From: Bartonella sp. DB5-6 | Lineage (GTDB): Bacteria > Pseudomonadota > Alphaproteobacteria > Rhizobiales > Rhizobiaceae | Direction: 5' to 3' | DNA length: 64,000 bases | NCBI RefSeq assembly: GCF_000278115.1 | Contig: NZ_JH725114.1 | Span: forward strand, 14,598-78,597 | Part shown: positions 46,689 to 57,611 of the stretch, piece after piece | How the letters are laid out: every line of letters begins with the position of its first letter | Position numbering within the stretch: position 1 is the first letter of the stretch | Notes under the pieces: generated by a model | What the model saw: the letters and a program-made list of their open reading frames with translations, nothing else | What the model was told of the DNA's origin: nothing | The model's database searches: none | Program-made: the position numbers and the translations under genes

Positions 46689-48890
46689 ATGTTCAAAACG
46701 CACAAGATAGAAATTGAATGGGCAGGTCGACCACTGACCATAGAAACAGGTAAAATAGCGCGTCAAGCTGATGGTGCAGTAATTGCTACTTACGGAGAAA
46801 CCATTGTCTTAGCGACTGTTGTTTCAGCAAAAAATCCAAAACCAGATCAAGATTTTTTTCCTCTCACCGTTAATTATCAAGAAAAATTATATGCTGTTGG
46901 TAAAATACCCGGTGGTTATTTAAAGCGTGAAAATCGGCCAACCGAAAGTGAGACATTGATCTCACGTTTGATTGATCGTCCAATTCGCCCTCTCTTTGCC
47001 AATGGTTATAAAAATGATACGCAAGTCATTGTTTCCGTTATACAACATGATCTCGAAAATAATCCTGATATCCTTGCAATGATTGCATCTTCTGCCGCGT
47101 TGACTTTGTCAGGTGTTCCTTTTATGGGCCCTATTGCAGGTGCCCGTGTTGGCTACTGTAATGGACAATACGTTCTCAATCCTCATATCGATGAAATGCC
47201 CGAATCAAAACTTGATCTTGTTGTAGCCGGAACTGAAAGTGCTGTGTTGATGGTTGAATCAGAAGCCCAAGAATTACCGGAAGATATCATGTTGGGTGCT
47301 GTTATGTTTGGGCATAAAGGCTTTCAACCTGTCCTTGATGCCATCATCAAGCTTGCTGAAGTTGCCGCAAAAGATCCACGCGATTTTGTTCCCGAAGATC
47401 TCTCTGATCTCGAAAAAACCATGCTAGAAATGGCCGAACAGAATATACGAAAGGCTTACACGATTACAGATAAACAAGAACGTTATGCCGCGATTGATGC
47501 ACTAAAAGCAGAAGTCATCAATAAATTTATACCAGAAACAGAAGAAAATTGTAAATTCAGTACCGACCAAATTGCAACCGTTTTCAAACAGTTGCAAGCA
47601 AAAATTGTTCGTGGAAACATTCTTGATACACAAAAGCGTATTGATGGGCGTGACCTTTCAACAGTACGCCCTATCCAATCAGAAGTTAGTATTTTGCCCC
47701 GTACACATGGCTCGGCACTCTTTACCCGTGGAGAAACACAAGCAATTGTTGTTGCAACACTAGGAACTGGTGAAGATGAACAATATGTTGATTCTTTAAC
47801 AGGTATGTATAAGGAAACATTCCTCCTTCATTACAATTTCCCACCATTTTCAGTAGGTGAAACAGGACGTCTTGGTTCTCCTGGGCGCCGTGAAATTGGA
47901 CATGGCAAATTGGCGTGGCGTGCACTTCATCCCATGTTACCAAGTAAGGAATCCTTTCCTTATACCATTCGTGCTGTCTCAGAGATTACTGAATCCAATG
48001 GATCATCTTCCATGGCAACTGTTTGTGGTACTTCACTTGCTCTCATGGATGCCGGTGTTCCTCTGGCACGCCCCGTTGCAGGGATTGCTATGGGTTTGAT
48101 TAAAGAAGGTGAACGCTTTGCTGTTCTATCTGATATTTTAGGAGATGAAGATCATCTTGGAGATATGGATTTTAAAGTAGCTGGGACAGAAAATGGCATT
48201 ACTGCCTTACAAATGGACATTAAAATTGATGGTATTACTGAAGAAATTATGAAAATCGCACTTGAACAAGCCAGAGGTGGTCGAATCCACATCCTTAACG
48301 AAATGTCCAAGGCTTTAACCAGTGCACGCGCTGAATTAAGTGAATTTTCTCCACGTATTGAAGTTATGAACATTGCTGTTGATAAAATTCGCGATGTTAT
48401 TGGCTCTGGTGGTAAAGTTATTCGAGAAATCGTTGAACAAACTGGAGCGAAAATCAATATTGAAGATGATGGTACAATTAAAATTGCCTCTGCTGATGCT
48501 AAAACCATTGAGGCAGCGAAACGCTGGATCCATTCCATTGTTGATGAACCCGAAGTTGGTGCTATATACCAAGGAACAGTTGTAAAAACTGCAGAATTCG
48601 GTGCATTTGTGAATTTCTTTGGCTCACGTGATGGACTTGTCCATATCTCTCAACTTGCATCAGAACGCGTCACAAAAACAACAGATGTTGTTAAAGAAGG
48701 TGATAAGGTTTGGGTTAAACTAATGGGCTTTGATGAGCGCGGTAAAGTTCGGTTATCGATGAAAATTGTCGACCAACAAACAGGTGCAGAAATTACAGGT
48801 GATCGGTCAATAAAAGAAGAAAAAGAAAATAGCATGGATGAAAAAAATAAATCCGCAAATAAGCGCCGTCATAAGAAAAAAGAAGAGTGA
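46689..48890 (+). CDS. pnp: Polyribonucleotide nucleotidyltransferase
   Basis: The 733-residue enzyme has two RNase PH domains separated by a helical linker, the KH domain ([20 protein letters not shown]), an S1 domain ([20 protein letters not shown]), and a lysine-rich tail. It degrades RNA phosphorolytically from the 3' end in the cytoplasm. It follows rpsO, the near-universal order, and has its own terminator. Confidence 0.97.
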   Translation: MFKTHKIEIEWAGRPLTIETGKIARQADGAVIATYGETIVLATVVSAKNPKPDQDFFPLTVNYQEKLYAVGKIPGGYLKRENRPTESETLISRLIDRPIRPLFANGYKNDTQVIVSVIQHDLENNPDILAMIASSAALTLSGVPFMGPIAGARVGYCNGQYVLNPHIDEMPESKLDLVVAGTESAVLMVESEAQELPEDIMLGAVMFGHKGFQPVLDAIIKLAEVAAKDPRDFVPEDLSDLEKTMLEMAEQNIRKAYTITDKQERYAAIDALKAEVINKFIPETEENCKFSTDQIATVFKQLQAKIVRGNILDTQKRIDGRDLSTVRPIQSEVSILPRTHGSALFTRGETQAIVVATLGTGEDEQYVDSLTGMYKETFLLHYNFPPFSVGETGRLGSPGRREIGHGKLAWRALHPMLPSKESFPYTIRAVSEITESNGSSSMATVCGTSLALMDAGVPLARPVAGIAMGLIKEGERFAVLSDILGDEDHLGDMDFKVAGTENGITALQMDIKIDGITEEIMKIALEQARGGRIHILNEMSKALTSARAELSEFSPRIEVMNIAVDKIRDVIGSGGKVIREIVEQTGAKINIEDDGTIKIASADAKTIEAAKRWIHSIVDEPEVGAIYQGTVVKTAEFGAFVNFFGSRDGLVHISQLASERVTKTTDVVKEGDKVWVKLMGFDERGKVRLSMKIVDQQTGAEITGDRSIKEEKENSMDEKNKSANKRRHKKKEE

Positions 48891-48911
48891 TCTTCCCTCC
48901 TGTTATCAAAT

Positions 48912-48946
48912 AAAATGCCATCCTAATATCAGAATGGCATTTTTCT
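48912..48946 (+). terminator. Terminator after pnp
   Basis: AAAATGCCAT (48912-48921) and ATGGCATTTT (48934-48943) are perfect inverted copies around a 12-base loop, and the T-run continues to 48944. Confidence 0.85.
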
Positions 48947-48961
48947 TTAAAAGAGCTACAT

Positions 48962-49957
48962 GTGTTACTGTTTTTACCTTTTAAAAACCATGCTCTTCCT
49001 CTTCCCAATCTAGACCAATCTTGGGTGAGTTTTGGTTTGACGGAAGTTCCTACTCTAGAATGGGCGCAAAACTTAAAAGTTATAACGCCTTGGCGACCAG
49101 ACTTTTTGAAATTTACTAATGCTCGATTTCACTGCTCCCCTCAAATAGATAAAACTTTTACTTATGATGGTGCACTCTTACATTTAAGCAAATATCGTGG
49201 TTTTAACCAAAATTGCTTTCTTGATTTATTAGAGTGTGTTAAACCTAATGGGTGGATTGTTATCGGTGGAAGTAAAACTGCTGGTGCAGCTTCCATGATG
49301 AAATGGGTCGAAACGCTTGTTCCCATCACCAGTAAATTGTCTAAAAACCATGGACTGGTATTTTGGCTTCAAGTTCCACCAGAAATAAAAGAGCAGAATA
49401 TTGCACAGCGGCGTTCACCGCCTCTCACTTTTGAAAATAAATTTCAAACAACTTCTGGCATGTTCTCGCACGGTCGTATTGATTTGGGATCTGCTGCGCT
49501 TGCTTCCCATATGTGCAAAGTTATTTCTGGAAAAACTGCCGATTTTGGAGCTGGCTGGGGTTTTCTTTCTTACGCTGCTCTTGAAAGTGGAAAACTAACG
49601 ACTCTCGACCTCTATGAAGCAGATTACAATGCTTTGAGAGCAGCCAAACAACACCTTGAACACATGATAGCTTCCTGTCCGATTCATTTTTATTGGCATG
49701 ATCTTGTAAATGAACCAATTACAGACCTGTATGATACAATCATTTCAAACCCACCGTTTCACACACAACATACTACAGATATCTCATTAGGGCAGCATTT
49801 TATTATAAATGCTGCAAAATGCCTTAAGCTAGGTGGCAATCTGCTTCTTGTTGCTAACCGCCACCTGCCTTATGAAACATTGTTAAAAAATATTTTCCGC
49901 TCGGTATTGATACATGAACAAGCACATGGATTCAAAATTATCGAAGCACGCCGTTAA
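48962..49957 (+). CDS. RsmC-like class I SAM-dependent methyltransferase
   Basis: The 331-residue protein has an N-terminal pseudo-methyltransferase half and a C-terminal catalytic half with the SAM loop DFGAGWGFLSYAA and the NPPF motif (ISNPPFHTQH) typical of N2-guanine methyltransferases. RsmC methylates G1207 of 16S rRNA; this is the likely role. The frame begins with GTG at 48962 without a strong ribosome-binding site, so the start is uncertain. It converges on hslU with only 19 bases between. Confidence 0.82.
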   Translation: MLLFLPFKNHALPLPNLDQSWVSFGLTEVPTLEWAQNLKVITPWRPDFLKFTNARFHCSPQIDKTFTYDGALLHLSKYRGFNQNCFLDLLECVKPNGWIVIGGSKTAGAASMMKWVETLVPITSKLSKNHGLVFWLQVPPEIKEQNIAQRRSPPLTFENKFQTTSGMFSHGRIDLGSAALASHMCKVISGKTADFGAGWGFLSYAALESGKLTTLDLYEADYNALRAAKQHLEHMIASCPIHFYWHDLVNEPITDLYDTIISNPPFHTQHTTDISLGQHFIINAAKCLKLGGNLLLVANRHLPYETLLKNIFRSVLIHEQAHGFKIIEARR

Positions 49958-49976
49958 ATGAAAACAAGCGATAACT

Positions 49977-51287
49977 CTAAAGAATAAAACGTGAAAGATC
50001 AATATCAGCAGCAAGCTCACCTATTGATTGTCTGACATAAGCGGCATCAACTTTAAATGATGTACCCGCTTTATCTGGCGCCGTAAAAGAAATCTCATCT
50101 AAGACGCGCTCCATCACCGTTTGCAAACGACGTGCTCCTATATTTTCAATCCTTGCGTTCAGATCCACAGCAATATCCGCTAAAGCATCAATCGCATCAT
50201 CGGTAATTTCTAAATGGACCTCCTCTGTTGCCATTAAAGCAATATATTGCTTAATCAAGCTAGCTTCAGGTTCAGTTAGAATCCGTCGTAAATCTTCCCT
50301 TGTTAAAGCATTTAGCTCCACGCGAATAGGCAAACGCCCTTGAAGTTCTGGCAACAAATCAGATGGCTTGGAAACATGAAATGCGCCTGATGCAATAAAA
50401 AGAATATGATCTGTTTTGACTTGACCATATTTTGTAGCAATTGTTGTTCCTTCAACCAAAGGCAAAAGATCGCGTTGAACGCCCTCACGCGAAACGGCAG
50501 CACCTGCTCCACCATCTCGGGTTGCAATTTTATCAATCTCATCAATAAAAACAATTCCATCATTCTCAGTAACACGGAGCGCTTCTTGAATAATTTTATC
50601 TTGATCAAGGAGCTTTTCAGATTCATCATCAATGAGAGGCTTAAAAGCATCCTTTACTGTCGTTTTGCGGACCTTTGTACGACTCCCCATTTTACCAAAA
50701 ATATCTGATAAATTCATAATTCCCATTTGGGCGCCTGGTATACCAGGAATATCAAAGGTTGAAGCGCTATTGCTGTTATTATCGGCTACTTCAATTTCAA
50801 TCTCTTTCTCATCCAATTCACCTTCGCGCAGCTTTTTGCGGAAACTATCGCGGGTAGCAGGGCTTGCTGTCTTACCAACAAGGGCATCTAAAACACGCTC
50901 TTCAGCATTAACATGAGCCTTTACTTTAACTTCATCCCGTTTTTTTTCACGCACAAGAGAAATAGCTATCTCAACAAGGTCACGAATAATTTGCTCAACA
51001 TCACGTCCTACATAACCAACTTCAGTAAATTTAGTCGCTTCTACTTTAACAAAAGGTGCTCCAGCAAGTTTTGCTAATCGACGTGCTATACCTGTTTTAC
51101 CAACACCTGTTGGTCCTATCATCAAAATATTTTTTGGCATAACCTCTTCACGCATTGGACCATCGAGTTGTTGTCTACGCCACCGATTGCGCAGTGCAAT
51201 AGCAACAGAACGCTTGGCATCATTTTGTCCAATAATAAAACGATCAAGTTCAGAAACAGTCTCACGAGGGGAAAATACAACACACAT
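49977..51287 (-). CDS. hslU: ATP-dependent protease ATPase subunit HslU
   Basis: The 436-residue AAA+ unfoldase has Walker A GPTGVGKT near residue 57, the intermediate I domain (about residues 110-230), Walker [11 protein letters not shown], and the C-terminal tail ending DLSRFIL that docks on HslV. It unfolds substrates for HslV. It starts immediately after the hslV stop, as usual. Confidence 0.96.
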   Translation of the reverse strand: MCVVFSPRETVSELDRFIIGQNDAKRSVAIALRNRWRRQQLDGPMREEVMPKNILMIGPTGVGKTGIARRLAKLAGAPFVKVEATKFTEVGYVGRDVEQIIRDLVEIAISLVREKKRDEVKVKAHVNAEERVLDALVGKTASPATRDSFRKKLREGELDEKEIEIEVADNNSNSASTFDIPGIPGAQMGIMNLSDIFGKMGSRTKVRKTTVKDAFKPLIDDESEKLLDQDKIIQEALRVTENDGIVFIDEIDKIATRDGGAGAAVSREGVQRDLLPLVEGTTIATKYGQVKTDHILFIASGAFHVSKPSDLLPELQGRLPIRVELNALTREDLRRILTEPEASLIKQYIALMATEEVHLEITDDAIDALADIAVDLNARIENIGARRLQTVMERVLDEISFTAPDKAGTSFKVDAAYVRQSIGELAADIDLSRFIL

Positions 51288-51869
51288 TCAAATAGCTTTC
51301 TCTAAAGAGGATAATTCTGCATCCAATGTTTCAATTGTAAAATGATCATTGGTATAAACACAAATTTTAGCGGCAATATTCATAGCTTTACGGGCAATAG
51401 TTTCTGCATCCAAATCTATATCCATGAGTGCTCGAGCAGCCGAAAGAGCAAAATTTCCTCCAGAGCCAATTGCCATTACTCCATCTTCCGGTTCTAAAAC
51501 ATCACCAAGCCCTGTTAAAGCTAAAGTTATTTTCTTATCAGCCACAAGCATCATAGCCTCGAGACGCCGCAAATAGCGGTCTGTTCGCCAATCTTTTGCA
51601 AGTTCTACACAGGCACGCATGAGCTGATCAGGATATTGTTCAAGCTTCGTTTCTAACCTTTCTAGCAAAGTGAAAGCATCTGCTGTAGCACCTGCAAAAC
51701 CAGCGATAACCGCTCCGCCCTTCCCAAGACGACGAACTTTACGTGCATTACCTTTCATAATAGTCTGCCCAAGTGAAACCTGTCCATCACCGGCCATCAC
51801 GACTTTGCCACCTTTTCGTACGGTAATAATAGTTGTACCATACATTATATCTGGCTTATGTTCTGCCAT
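51288..51869 (-). CDS. hslV: ATP-dependent protease peptidase subunit HslV
   Basis: The 193-residue proteasome-like subunit has an 11-residue propeptide before the catalytic threonine in [19 protein letters not shown] and the [14 protein letters not shown] segments are conserved. With HslU it forms the ClpYQ protease. AAGGAG lies about 8 bases before the ATG. I cannot name a heat-shock promoter upstream with confidence. Confidence 0.96.
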   Translation of the reverse strand: MAEHKPDIMYGTTIITVRKGGKVVMAGDGQVSLGQTIMKGNARKVRRLGKGGAVIAGFAGATADAFTLLERLETKLEQYPDQLMRACVELAKDWRTDRYLRRLEAMMLVADKKITLALTGLGDVLEPEDGVMAIGSGGNFALSAARALMDIDLDAETIARKAMNIAAKICVYTNDHFTIETLDAELSSLEKAI

Positions 51870-52013
51870 AAGGAAACTCCTTAATATTAATCTCTGTTCT
51901 TAAATATTGATTTATTTCCATCAAATGTAAAATCTAATCACTATTATCTCTATTTAAGAACATATACTGCAAAACACAATGATTCAGTGCAATTCAATTT
52001 GTTGAAATAAAAA

Positions 52014-52025
52014 AATGATATCATT
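52014..52025. promoter_or_regulatory. Short palindrome upstream of asparaginase gene
   Basis: AATGATATCATT is a perfect 12-base palindrome about 65 bases before the asparaginase start, in the spacer divergent from hslV. It could be an operator; in such AT-rich DNA it could equally be chance. Confidence 0.3.
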
Positions 52026-52090
52026 GTTATCAATACAAATTGTTGCTAAATAGTTTTTGAAAACTATTTGCGTTTTTTAAAGGATACATT

Positions 52091-53080
52091 ATGAAAAAAA
52101 TAGCAATAGGGACATTGGGAGGAACAATTGCAATGGCCGCTGACAATTTTGGCCAAATGAAACCGATATTAACCTCAGATATCCTCATAAAAAGTGTTCC
52201 TGATTTAAATAAAATTGCTAATGTACATGCGCAAACGCTCACGCAATTACCAAGTGGATCTTTATCTTTCAATATTCTTTTTGAAATAATAGAGTGGGCA
52301 ACACAGCAAATAAAGGCTGGTGCCGAAGGTGTTGTTTTAACCCAAGGTACTGATACACTGGAAGAAACAGCTTTTTTTCTTTCTCTTTATTGGGATAAAG
52401 TGGAACCGCTGGTTATAACTGGTGCTATGCGTGTACCCTGTGAAGCAGGTGCTGATGGACCAGCTAATGTTTTAGCAGCAGCGCGCGTCGCTGCTCATCC
52501 ACAAAGTAGAAACAGAGGTGTTTTGGTTGTAATCAATGATAGTATTCACTCACCTTATTGGGTCCAGAAAAGCCATACCGTCAAAATTGAGACATTTCAG
52601 TCAGGCTTAGCAGGTATTTTAGGAGCTATTTTGGAAGGAAAATTGATTTATTTTAATGATCGGAACTTTTTCCCAACAACATTTGATATTCCCCAAAACT
52701 ATGATCATCAAGTTGCACTACTATACTCCTCTTTGTCCTCTGATACGCAACTAATGAAATTCTGCCTTGAGAGTGGGCATTATGCTGGGCTTGTTATTGC
52801 CGGTTTTGGATCAGGTCACTGTAGTTTTGAAGAAGCAGACATCGTGCGACAATATACACAAAAAATGCCAATCATTATCGCTAGCCGGATCTGCACTGGC
52901 TCAACAACTCGCTCAACTTATGGCTATAAAGGATCAGAAGTCGATATGATTGCTGCTGGTGCCCTCATGTCTGGTTATTTATCAGCAGTAAAAGCACGGT
53001 TACTTTTATGGACGTTTTTGGCACAAGGATACTCCTTAGCGCAAATCAATGCATACTGGAATGACTGGATTATAAGTTAA
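52091..53080 (+). CDS. L-asparaginase (bacterial type)
   Basis: The 329-residue protein has the first catalytic Thr motif IGTLGGTIAM at the N-terminus and the second, TQGTDTLEETAF, near residue 85. The Lys-containing ITGAMR segment follows. No signal peptide is present, pointing to a cytoplasmic, type I-like enzyme that hydrolyses asparagine to aspartate and ammonia. AAAGG precedes the ATG. Confidence 0.9.
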   Translation: MKKIAIGTLGGTIAMAADNFGQMKPILTSDILIKSVPDLNKIANVHAQTLTQLPSGSLSFNILFEIIEWATQQIKAGAEGVVLTQGTDTLEETAFFLSLYWDKVEPLVITGAMRVPCEAGADGPANVLAAARVAAHPQSRNRGVLVVINDSIHSPYWVQKSHTVKIETFQSGLAGILGAILEGKLIYFNDRNFFPTTFDIPQNYDHQVALLYSSLSSDTQLMKFCLESGHYAGLVIAGFGSGHCSFEEADIVRQYTQKMPIIIASRICTGSTTRSTYGYKGSEVDMIAAGALMSGYLSAVKARLLLWTFLAQGYSLAQINAYWNDWIIS

Positions 53081-53201
53081 CGAAAGCTTATCTATTATTT
53101 TAAAGAAAAAAACATGCAAAATAAAATTTACTTGAAAACAAAACAACTCGCCTATCTATCCTTAATCAATTACTGTAGCAAAAAGATTCTCGACCAATAA
53201 A

Positions 53202-54200
53202 ATGATTGATACGCTCTCCTCAAAAATTGATCAGAAAGATAGCTTAGTTAAACCCATTTCTGATAGGTATTCACCCTATAGTATCTTCACTTCACAAGAA
53301 TGGTCTCAATTTCGTGCGGATACACCACTTACCTTGACTTTTGATGAAATCAAACGCCTACGCTCAATTGGTGATCCAATTGATCTTAAAGAAGTACAAC
53401 GTATTTATCTTTCCTTATCGCGTCTGTTATTATGTCATGTTGAAGCAGTAAAGGAACTTTTTCATAAGCGTCAAAAATTTTTACATCAAGAAGGAACTAG
53501 AAAAACTCCTTTTATCATTGGGATTGCTGGTTCTGTTGCTGTAGGAAAATCAACTACTGCTCGTATTCTTCAAGAACTTTTAAAACGTTGGGAATTTAAT
53601 CTTAAAGTTGATTTGATTACAACTGATGGTTTTCTCTATTCCAACGCTGTCTTACAGCAAAAAAATCGCATGAATCGTAAAGGATTTCCTGATTCCTATG
53701 ACATTAAAAAATTATTGTGCTTTCTTTCTGCTATAAAAGCCGGTATTGGTAATGTTCGTGCCCCACTTTATTCGCATATGGCCTATGATGTTCTGGAAAA
53801 TCAAACAATTATCATTGATCGTCCTGATATCTTAATTGTTGAAGGGATCAATGTGTTACAGGTCAATGACCTTCCTAAAGATGGAAAAATCATCCCTTTC
53901 GTGTCAGATTTTTTTGATTTTTCCATCTATGTAGATGCTGACACAGAAGTCATTCGTCACTGGTACTTGGAACGCTTCCAACGTTTACGTAAAACAGCTT
54001 TTCAAAATCCTGAATCCTACTTTCATCGTTATGCACACCTCAATGAAAAAGAAGTCTTAAAAATAGCTGAGGACCTTTGGCAAACGATTAATTTTAAAAA
54101 TTTACAAGAAAATATATTGCCAACACGGCCACGGTCTAATCTCATCCTACGAAAGGGAAAAAACCACTTGGTTGAATACGTCGCACTTCGACGACTATAA
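53202..54200 (+). CDS. coaA: Pantothenate kinase, type I
   Basis: The 332-residue kinase has the P-loop [17 protein letters not shown] near residue 107, [17 protein letters not shown], and IVEGINVLQ. It carries out the first committed step of coenzyme A synthesis. Length is typical (about 316-330). The M17 aminopeptidase gene begins 13 bases after its stop. Confidence 0.94.
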   Translation: MIDTLSSKIDQKDSLVKPISDRYSPYSIFTSQEWSQFRADTPLTLTFDEIKRLRSIGDPIDLKEVQRIYLSLSRLLLCHVEAVKELFHKRQKFLHQEGTRKTPFIIGIAGSVAVGKSTTARILQELLKRWEFNLKVDLITTDGFLYSNAVLQQKNRMNRKGFPDSYDIKKLLCFLSAIKAGIGNVRAPLYSHMAYDVLENQTIIIDRPDILIVEGINVLQVNDLPKDGKIIPFVSDFFDFSIYVDADTEVIRHWYLERFQRLRKTAFQNPESYFHRYAHLNEKEVLKIAEDLWQTINFKNLQENILPTRPRSNLILRKGKNHLVEYVALRRL

Positions 54201-54213
54201 GGATTTCATAAAT

Positions 54214-55587
54214 ATGCATTTACATCATATACATTTTTCTTCAACACGTGTCGACAAGAGTTGTCCCATCTTATTAGTCAATCCTAAAAGTCTTGCTGAT
54301 TTAGCTCTTGATGAAGCAACAACAGCATGGATGAAAGTTAATGGTTTCACTGGAAAAGCAGGACAAATACTTTTTATTCCTCATGAAACCGGACATTTGA
54401 AAAAAGTTTTTTTTGGACTTGGCAATGGAGACCAACCTTTTATCACGGGGCTTCTCGCTAAAAACCTTCCTACTGGACATTGGCATTTAGAAGGGACAGC
54501 CTCTAATGAAATAAATAGCTATCTTGGATTGGCGTTTGGAAGTTATCAATTCAACCGCTATCGTCAAAACTTTTCTTCCAAATCGTTATCAATCTATGTC
54601 AACGATACGGTTGATCTCGATGAACTTCAACGAATTTATAAAACTGTCTTTTTTGTCCGTGATCTCATTAATATTCCTGCCAATGATATGAATCCTGATA
54701 CCCTCGAGAAAGAAACATGCCAGCTTGGAAAAACCTACGGAGCTCATGTTCAAAGCATTTGTGGAGATGATCTCTTAATACATAACTTTCCTATGATTCA
54801 TGCCGTAGGACGCGCTAGTAGCACTGCGCCACGATTGATTGAATTACATTGGGGGCAAGAAAATCATCCCAAAATAACGTTGGTTGGCAAGGGTGTAACC
54901 TTCGATACTGGAGGTCTTGATATTAAATCAGCTAATAACATGTTACTCATGAAAAAAGACATGGGAGGAGGAGCTCATGTTTTGGGGTTGGCTAAATTTA
55001 TCATGGATGCAAAATTACCCTTTCGTCTACGGGTTTTGATTCCAGCTGTTGAAAATGCAATTTCTGCCAATGCTTATAGACCAGGTGATATTCTCCCAAG
55101 CCGTAAAGGTTTAAATGTTGAAATTGGTAATACAGATGCTGAAGGTCGGCTTGTCCTTGCCGATGCACTTGCCTATGGTGACGAAGAAAGTCCACAATTC
55201 ATGCTTTGTATGGCAACTTTAACAGGGGCAGCACGTATCGCATTAGGACCAGATCTTCCCGCATTTTATTGTAATGATTCAATATGGGCGCAACAGGTTT
55301 TGCAATCTTCTCATTCTGTATCCGATCCTCTTTGGCAAATGCCACTTTGGAAACCGTATCAAGAAATGTTATCATCACCAATTGCTGATCTTAACAATAT
55401 AACTGGAAATAACTATGCTGGCTCTATAGTTGCTGCTTTATTCCTTAACTCTTTTGTTGAAAAAGCCAAACATTTTGCGCATTTTGATCTTTATGGATGG
55501 ATTCCAAAAGAAAAACCAGGCTATCCTATCGGTGGTTCCGCACAAGCTATTCGTGCCCTTTATAACTTCTTTAAAAATCAAATGTGA
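54214..55587 (+). CDS. M17-family leucyl aminopeptidase
   Basis: ATG at 54214 (MHLHHIHFSSTRVD), with AAGGAT upstream, is preferred to a start inside coaA. The 457-residue enzyme has a less conserved N-terminal domain and a catalytic C-terminal domain with GKGVTFDTGGLDIK (metal-binding Lys and Asp), KKDMGGGAHVLG, and the family signature NTDAEGRL. It is shorter than E. coli PepA (503) and resembles the second M17 paralogue of rhizobia, usually next to an NlpC/P60 gene as here. Confidence 0.9.
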   Translation: MHLHHIHFSSTRVDKSCPILLVNPKSLADLALDEATTAWMKVNGFTGKAGQILFIPHETGHLKKVFFGLGNGDQPFITGLLAKNLPTGHWHLEGTASNEINSYLGLAFGSYQFNRYRQNFSSKSLSIYVNDTVDLDELQRIYKTVFFVRDLINIPANDMNPDTLEKETCQLGKTYGAHVQSICGDDLLIHNFPMIHAVGRASSTAPRLIELHWGQENHPKITLVGKGVTFDTGGLDIKSANNMLLMKKDMGGGAHVLGLAKFIMDAKLPFRLRVLIPAVENAISANAYRPGDILPSRKGLNVEIGNTDAEGRLVLADALAYGDEESPQFMLCMATLTGAARIALGPDLPAFYCNDSIWAQQVLQSSHSVSDPLWQMPLWKPYQEMLSSPIADLNNITGNNYAGSIVAALFLNSFVEKAKHFAHFDLYGWIPKEKPGYPIGGSAQAIRALYNFFKNQM

Positions 55588-55723
55588 CATAAAATATTCA
55601 CAAAGATGAATAGTGTTAGGTTTTTGCGCCTTAAATTGTACTCGGTGTTTTATTTGTGGATGAAAAGTCTTACTGATATAGCTGTCATAAATCTGTTTAA
55701 AGATAAAAATGGAAGGTAAATAG

Positions 55724-55939
55724 ATACTCTTTAAAGATCCAAGACTATGTGCATTCAGAGATGATCTAGCAGATCAACGTCTCGAAAAAGAAATTACAGC
55801 TCAGCGCTTTGTTCAAGGTGAAAAAAAGCGTGTTAATGCAGCTGTCGCTGGGCTTTTTAAAGAAAACAATAAAAAAAGCGAAAGGCAAACAGAATGCTTA
55901 TTAGGAGAAGAGCTTCTCATTTTTGAACAAGGGGAATAC
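55724..55939 (+). other. In-frame N-terminal coding extension of the NlpC/P60 gene without a standard start codon
   Basis: The reading frame of the downstream hydrolase stays open back to 55724 and encodes DPRLCAFRDDLADQRLEKE, matching the N-terminus of rhizobial NlpC/P60 proteins. The first codon after the TAG at 55721 is ATA at 55724, and GGAAGG stands 7 bases before it, where a start codon would be expected. No ATG, GTG or TTG occurs in frame until 55940. The simplest reading is that the ancestral start codon has mutated to ATA. Confidence 0.7.
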
Positions 55940-56587
55940 ATGTCGTGGGGACAGTCACTCAAAGATGGTTATGTTGGTTATATTGATACAACTGTTCTTT
56001 GTACGTCGGCTGTCAAACAAACACATGTCGTTTCAGCACCACGCACTTTCCAATATTTGCAAGCTGACTTACGTGGACCAGTGGAGTGCCCCTTATCCAT
56101 GGGGAGTAAAGTAAGTGTTGTTGATGAAATTGAAGTCTGTGATACACGGTATTCTATACTTGAAAATGGAAAAGCAATCATTTCCCATCATCTTAATCCC
56201 ATCGGGCACGTGTACAAAGATTATGTTACTGTCGCCGAAACTTTGCTACTCACACCTTACCTTTGGGGTGGTGTCAGTGGTTTCGGAATTGATTGCTCAG
56301 GGCTGGTTCAACTTTCCATGATAATGACTGGACAAATGGTTTTACGCGATACTGACATGCAACAGAAAACTATAGGAAAACAACTTACAGACAGTGATAA
56401 ACTTCAACGAGGTGATTTGATTTTTTGGAAAGGCCATGTTGCCATTATGATTGATCATGAAAATATCATTCATGCAAGTGGCTTTTCTATGGACGTTATG
56501 GTTGAGCCATTGGAAGAAGCAATTACGCGTATTGCTAAAAAACATCAATATCCCGTAGAAAAACGTCGTCCAATACCAGAAACGTAA
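55940..56587 (+). CDS. NlpC/P60-family peptidoglycan hydrolase, apparently N-terminally affected
   Basis: From ATG at 55940 the product is 215 residues: the remaining part of an SH3-like domain, then the NlpC/P60 catalytic domain with Cys119 in FGIDCSGLVQ and the His in WKGHVAIM. Such enzymes cut gamma-D-Glu-diaminopimelate bonds in wall peptides. AAGGGGA lies 5 bases upstream of this ATG, so translation can start here even if the true N-terminus (from 55724) is lost. No signal peptide is seen, as in rhizobial homologues next to M17 aminopeptidases. Confidence 0.75.
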   Translation: MSWGQSLKDGYVGYIDTTVLCTSAVKQTHVVSAPRTFQYLQADLRGPVECPLSMGSKVSVVDEIEVCDTRYSILENGKAIISHHLNPIGHVYKDYVTVAETLLLTPYLWGGVSGFGIDCSGLVQLSMIMTGQMVLRDTDMQQKTIGKQLTDSDKLQRGDLIFWKGHVAIMIDHENIIHASGFSMDVMVEPLEEAITRIAKKHQYPVEKRRPIPET

Positions 56588-57014
56588 TACACACCCTACT
56601 ATGAACACAACTAATAAATACTTCTATGTTATGTTTTTCTACGGATTTAAGTTTCTAGCTTTAAAAGTAGTAATACGGATCGTGCCTTATTGTATGTCTT
56701 ATATGAACGAAAGGCGCTTTCACACACTTATTTATACCAAAGGGAATTTATCGCTAGCCTTTTGTTAAAGTTCATATTCAACATTCATGTGTTTTTTGGA
56801 TATTATGTTAGTTTATCAACGGACTAGCTGAGTGCTATTCGTAAAATTACCCCATGTTACATGTAATGTATTGATATTAAATAATAAATTTTAATTGTGC
56901 AACTTGAATAAGACAAAACTATGCAATGATAAGGGATGCGTGCATTCATTTTGAAAGAAGATGGAGTCATAAAGGTAAAAAAAACTATTGTTAGAATTCT
57001 TCATTTCTTTTTTA
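56588..57014. other. Intergenic region without a recognisable gene
   Basis: The AT-rich stretch after the NlpC/P60 gene has no open frame with start signals. It leads into the possible remnant at 57015-57342. Confidence 0.5.
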
Positions 57015-57342
57015 TTAGACTTCACAGCTTGCAAAAACATTTAGAGTTATATCTTTAAAGAATGAAAATTGCACAGCATCTTTACGTTTTTGTTGCTCGT
57101 GTTCTTGAATGAGATCACACCCTCACAAAGAACAGAATGCCGTTGTACAACTAATTCATGCATTTGTTTTAAAGAAACATCTCTTGTTGCTTCTAAGCTT
57201 ATTTCATGGCATCATCAGCGAAGAGTGTGATGTGGAATCTATTAATTTTACTATCTCTATGCTTAACAAGGTAGAAGCGAGTGTCGTCATTTTATTTGGC
57301 AGCTTCTAATGTTTCCGGCTGCTCTTGCGTTAGACAATTCAT
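57015..57342 (-). pseudogene. Possible frameshifted remnant of an unknown gene
   Basis: On the minus strand the ATG at 57340-57342 opens MNCLTQEQPETLEAAK, then a stop, and the same frame continues NDDTRFYLVKHRDSKINRF. After frame changes it reads EATRDVSLKQMHELVVQR and finally DLIQEHEQQKRKDAVQFSFF, with a stop at 57015. The composition of these segments looks like protein rather than random translation. I recognise no family and no ribosome-binding site remains. This is tentative. Confidence 0.35.
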
Positions 57343-57611
57343 AAAAGGTGTTTTTATCTTTTTTTAAACGATCTTTATCCACACGCTCATCCTAGTTGTG
57401 ACGCGCAGGCGGGCGGTTTTTATTGATTCAATATAAATAAGGGAGCTTGAAACAGGAGAATCTTATTCAATGTATAAAACAATGAAGCAGTTGGGCACAC
57501 AAAAAAGGAAATTTCCCACAAAACTTTTTCTTTAAAAATCCTCTCTATCATCAATGTCTTATGAAACAGATATTCTTTACTCGTGAAGGGTGTCTTGTTT
57601 TTATGAACCTA
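57343..57611. other. Spacer before mutT
   Basis: Non-coding as far as I can see. It contains one DnaA-box-like TTATCCACA at 57375-57383, a single occurrence that does not indicate an origin. Confidence 0.5.

Noticed and set aside
57109-57309. 66-codon plus-strand frame before mutT
   Set aside because: No ribosome-binding site. It overlaps the opposite-strand segments that look more protein-like, and has no domain.
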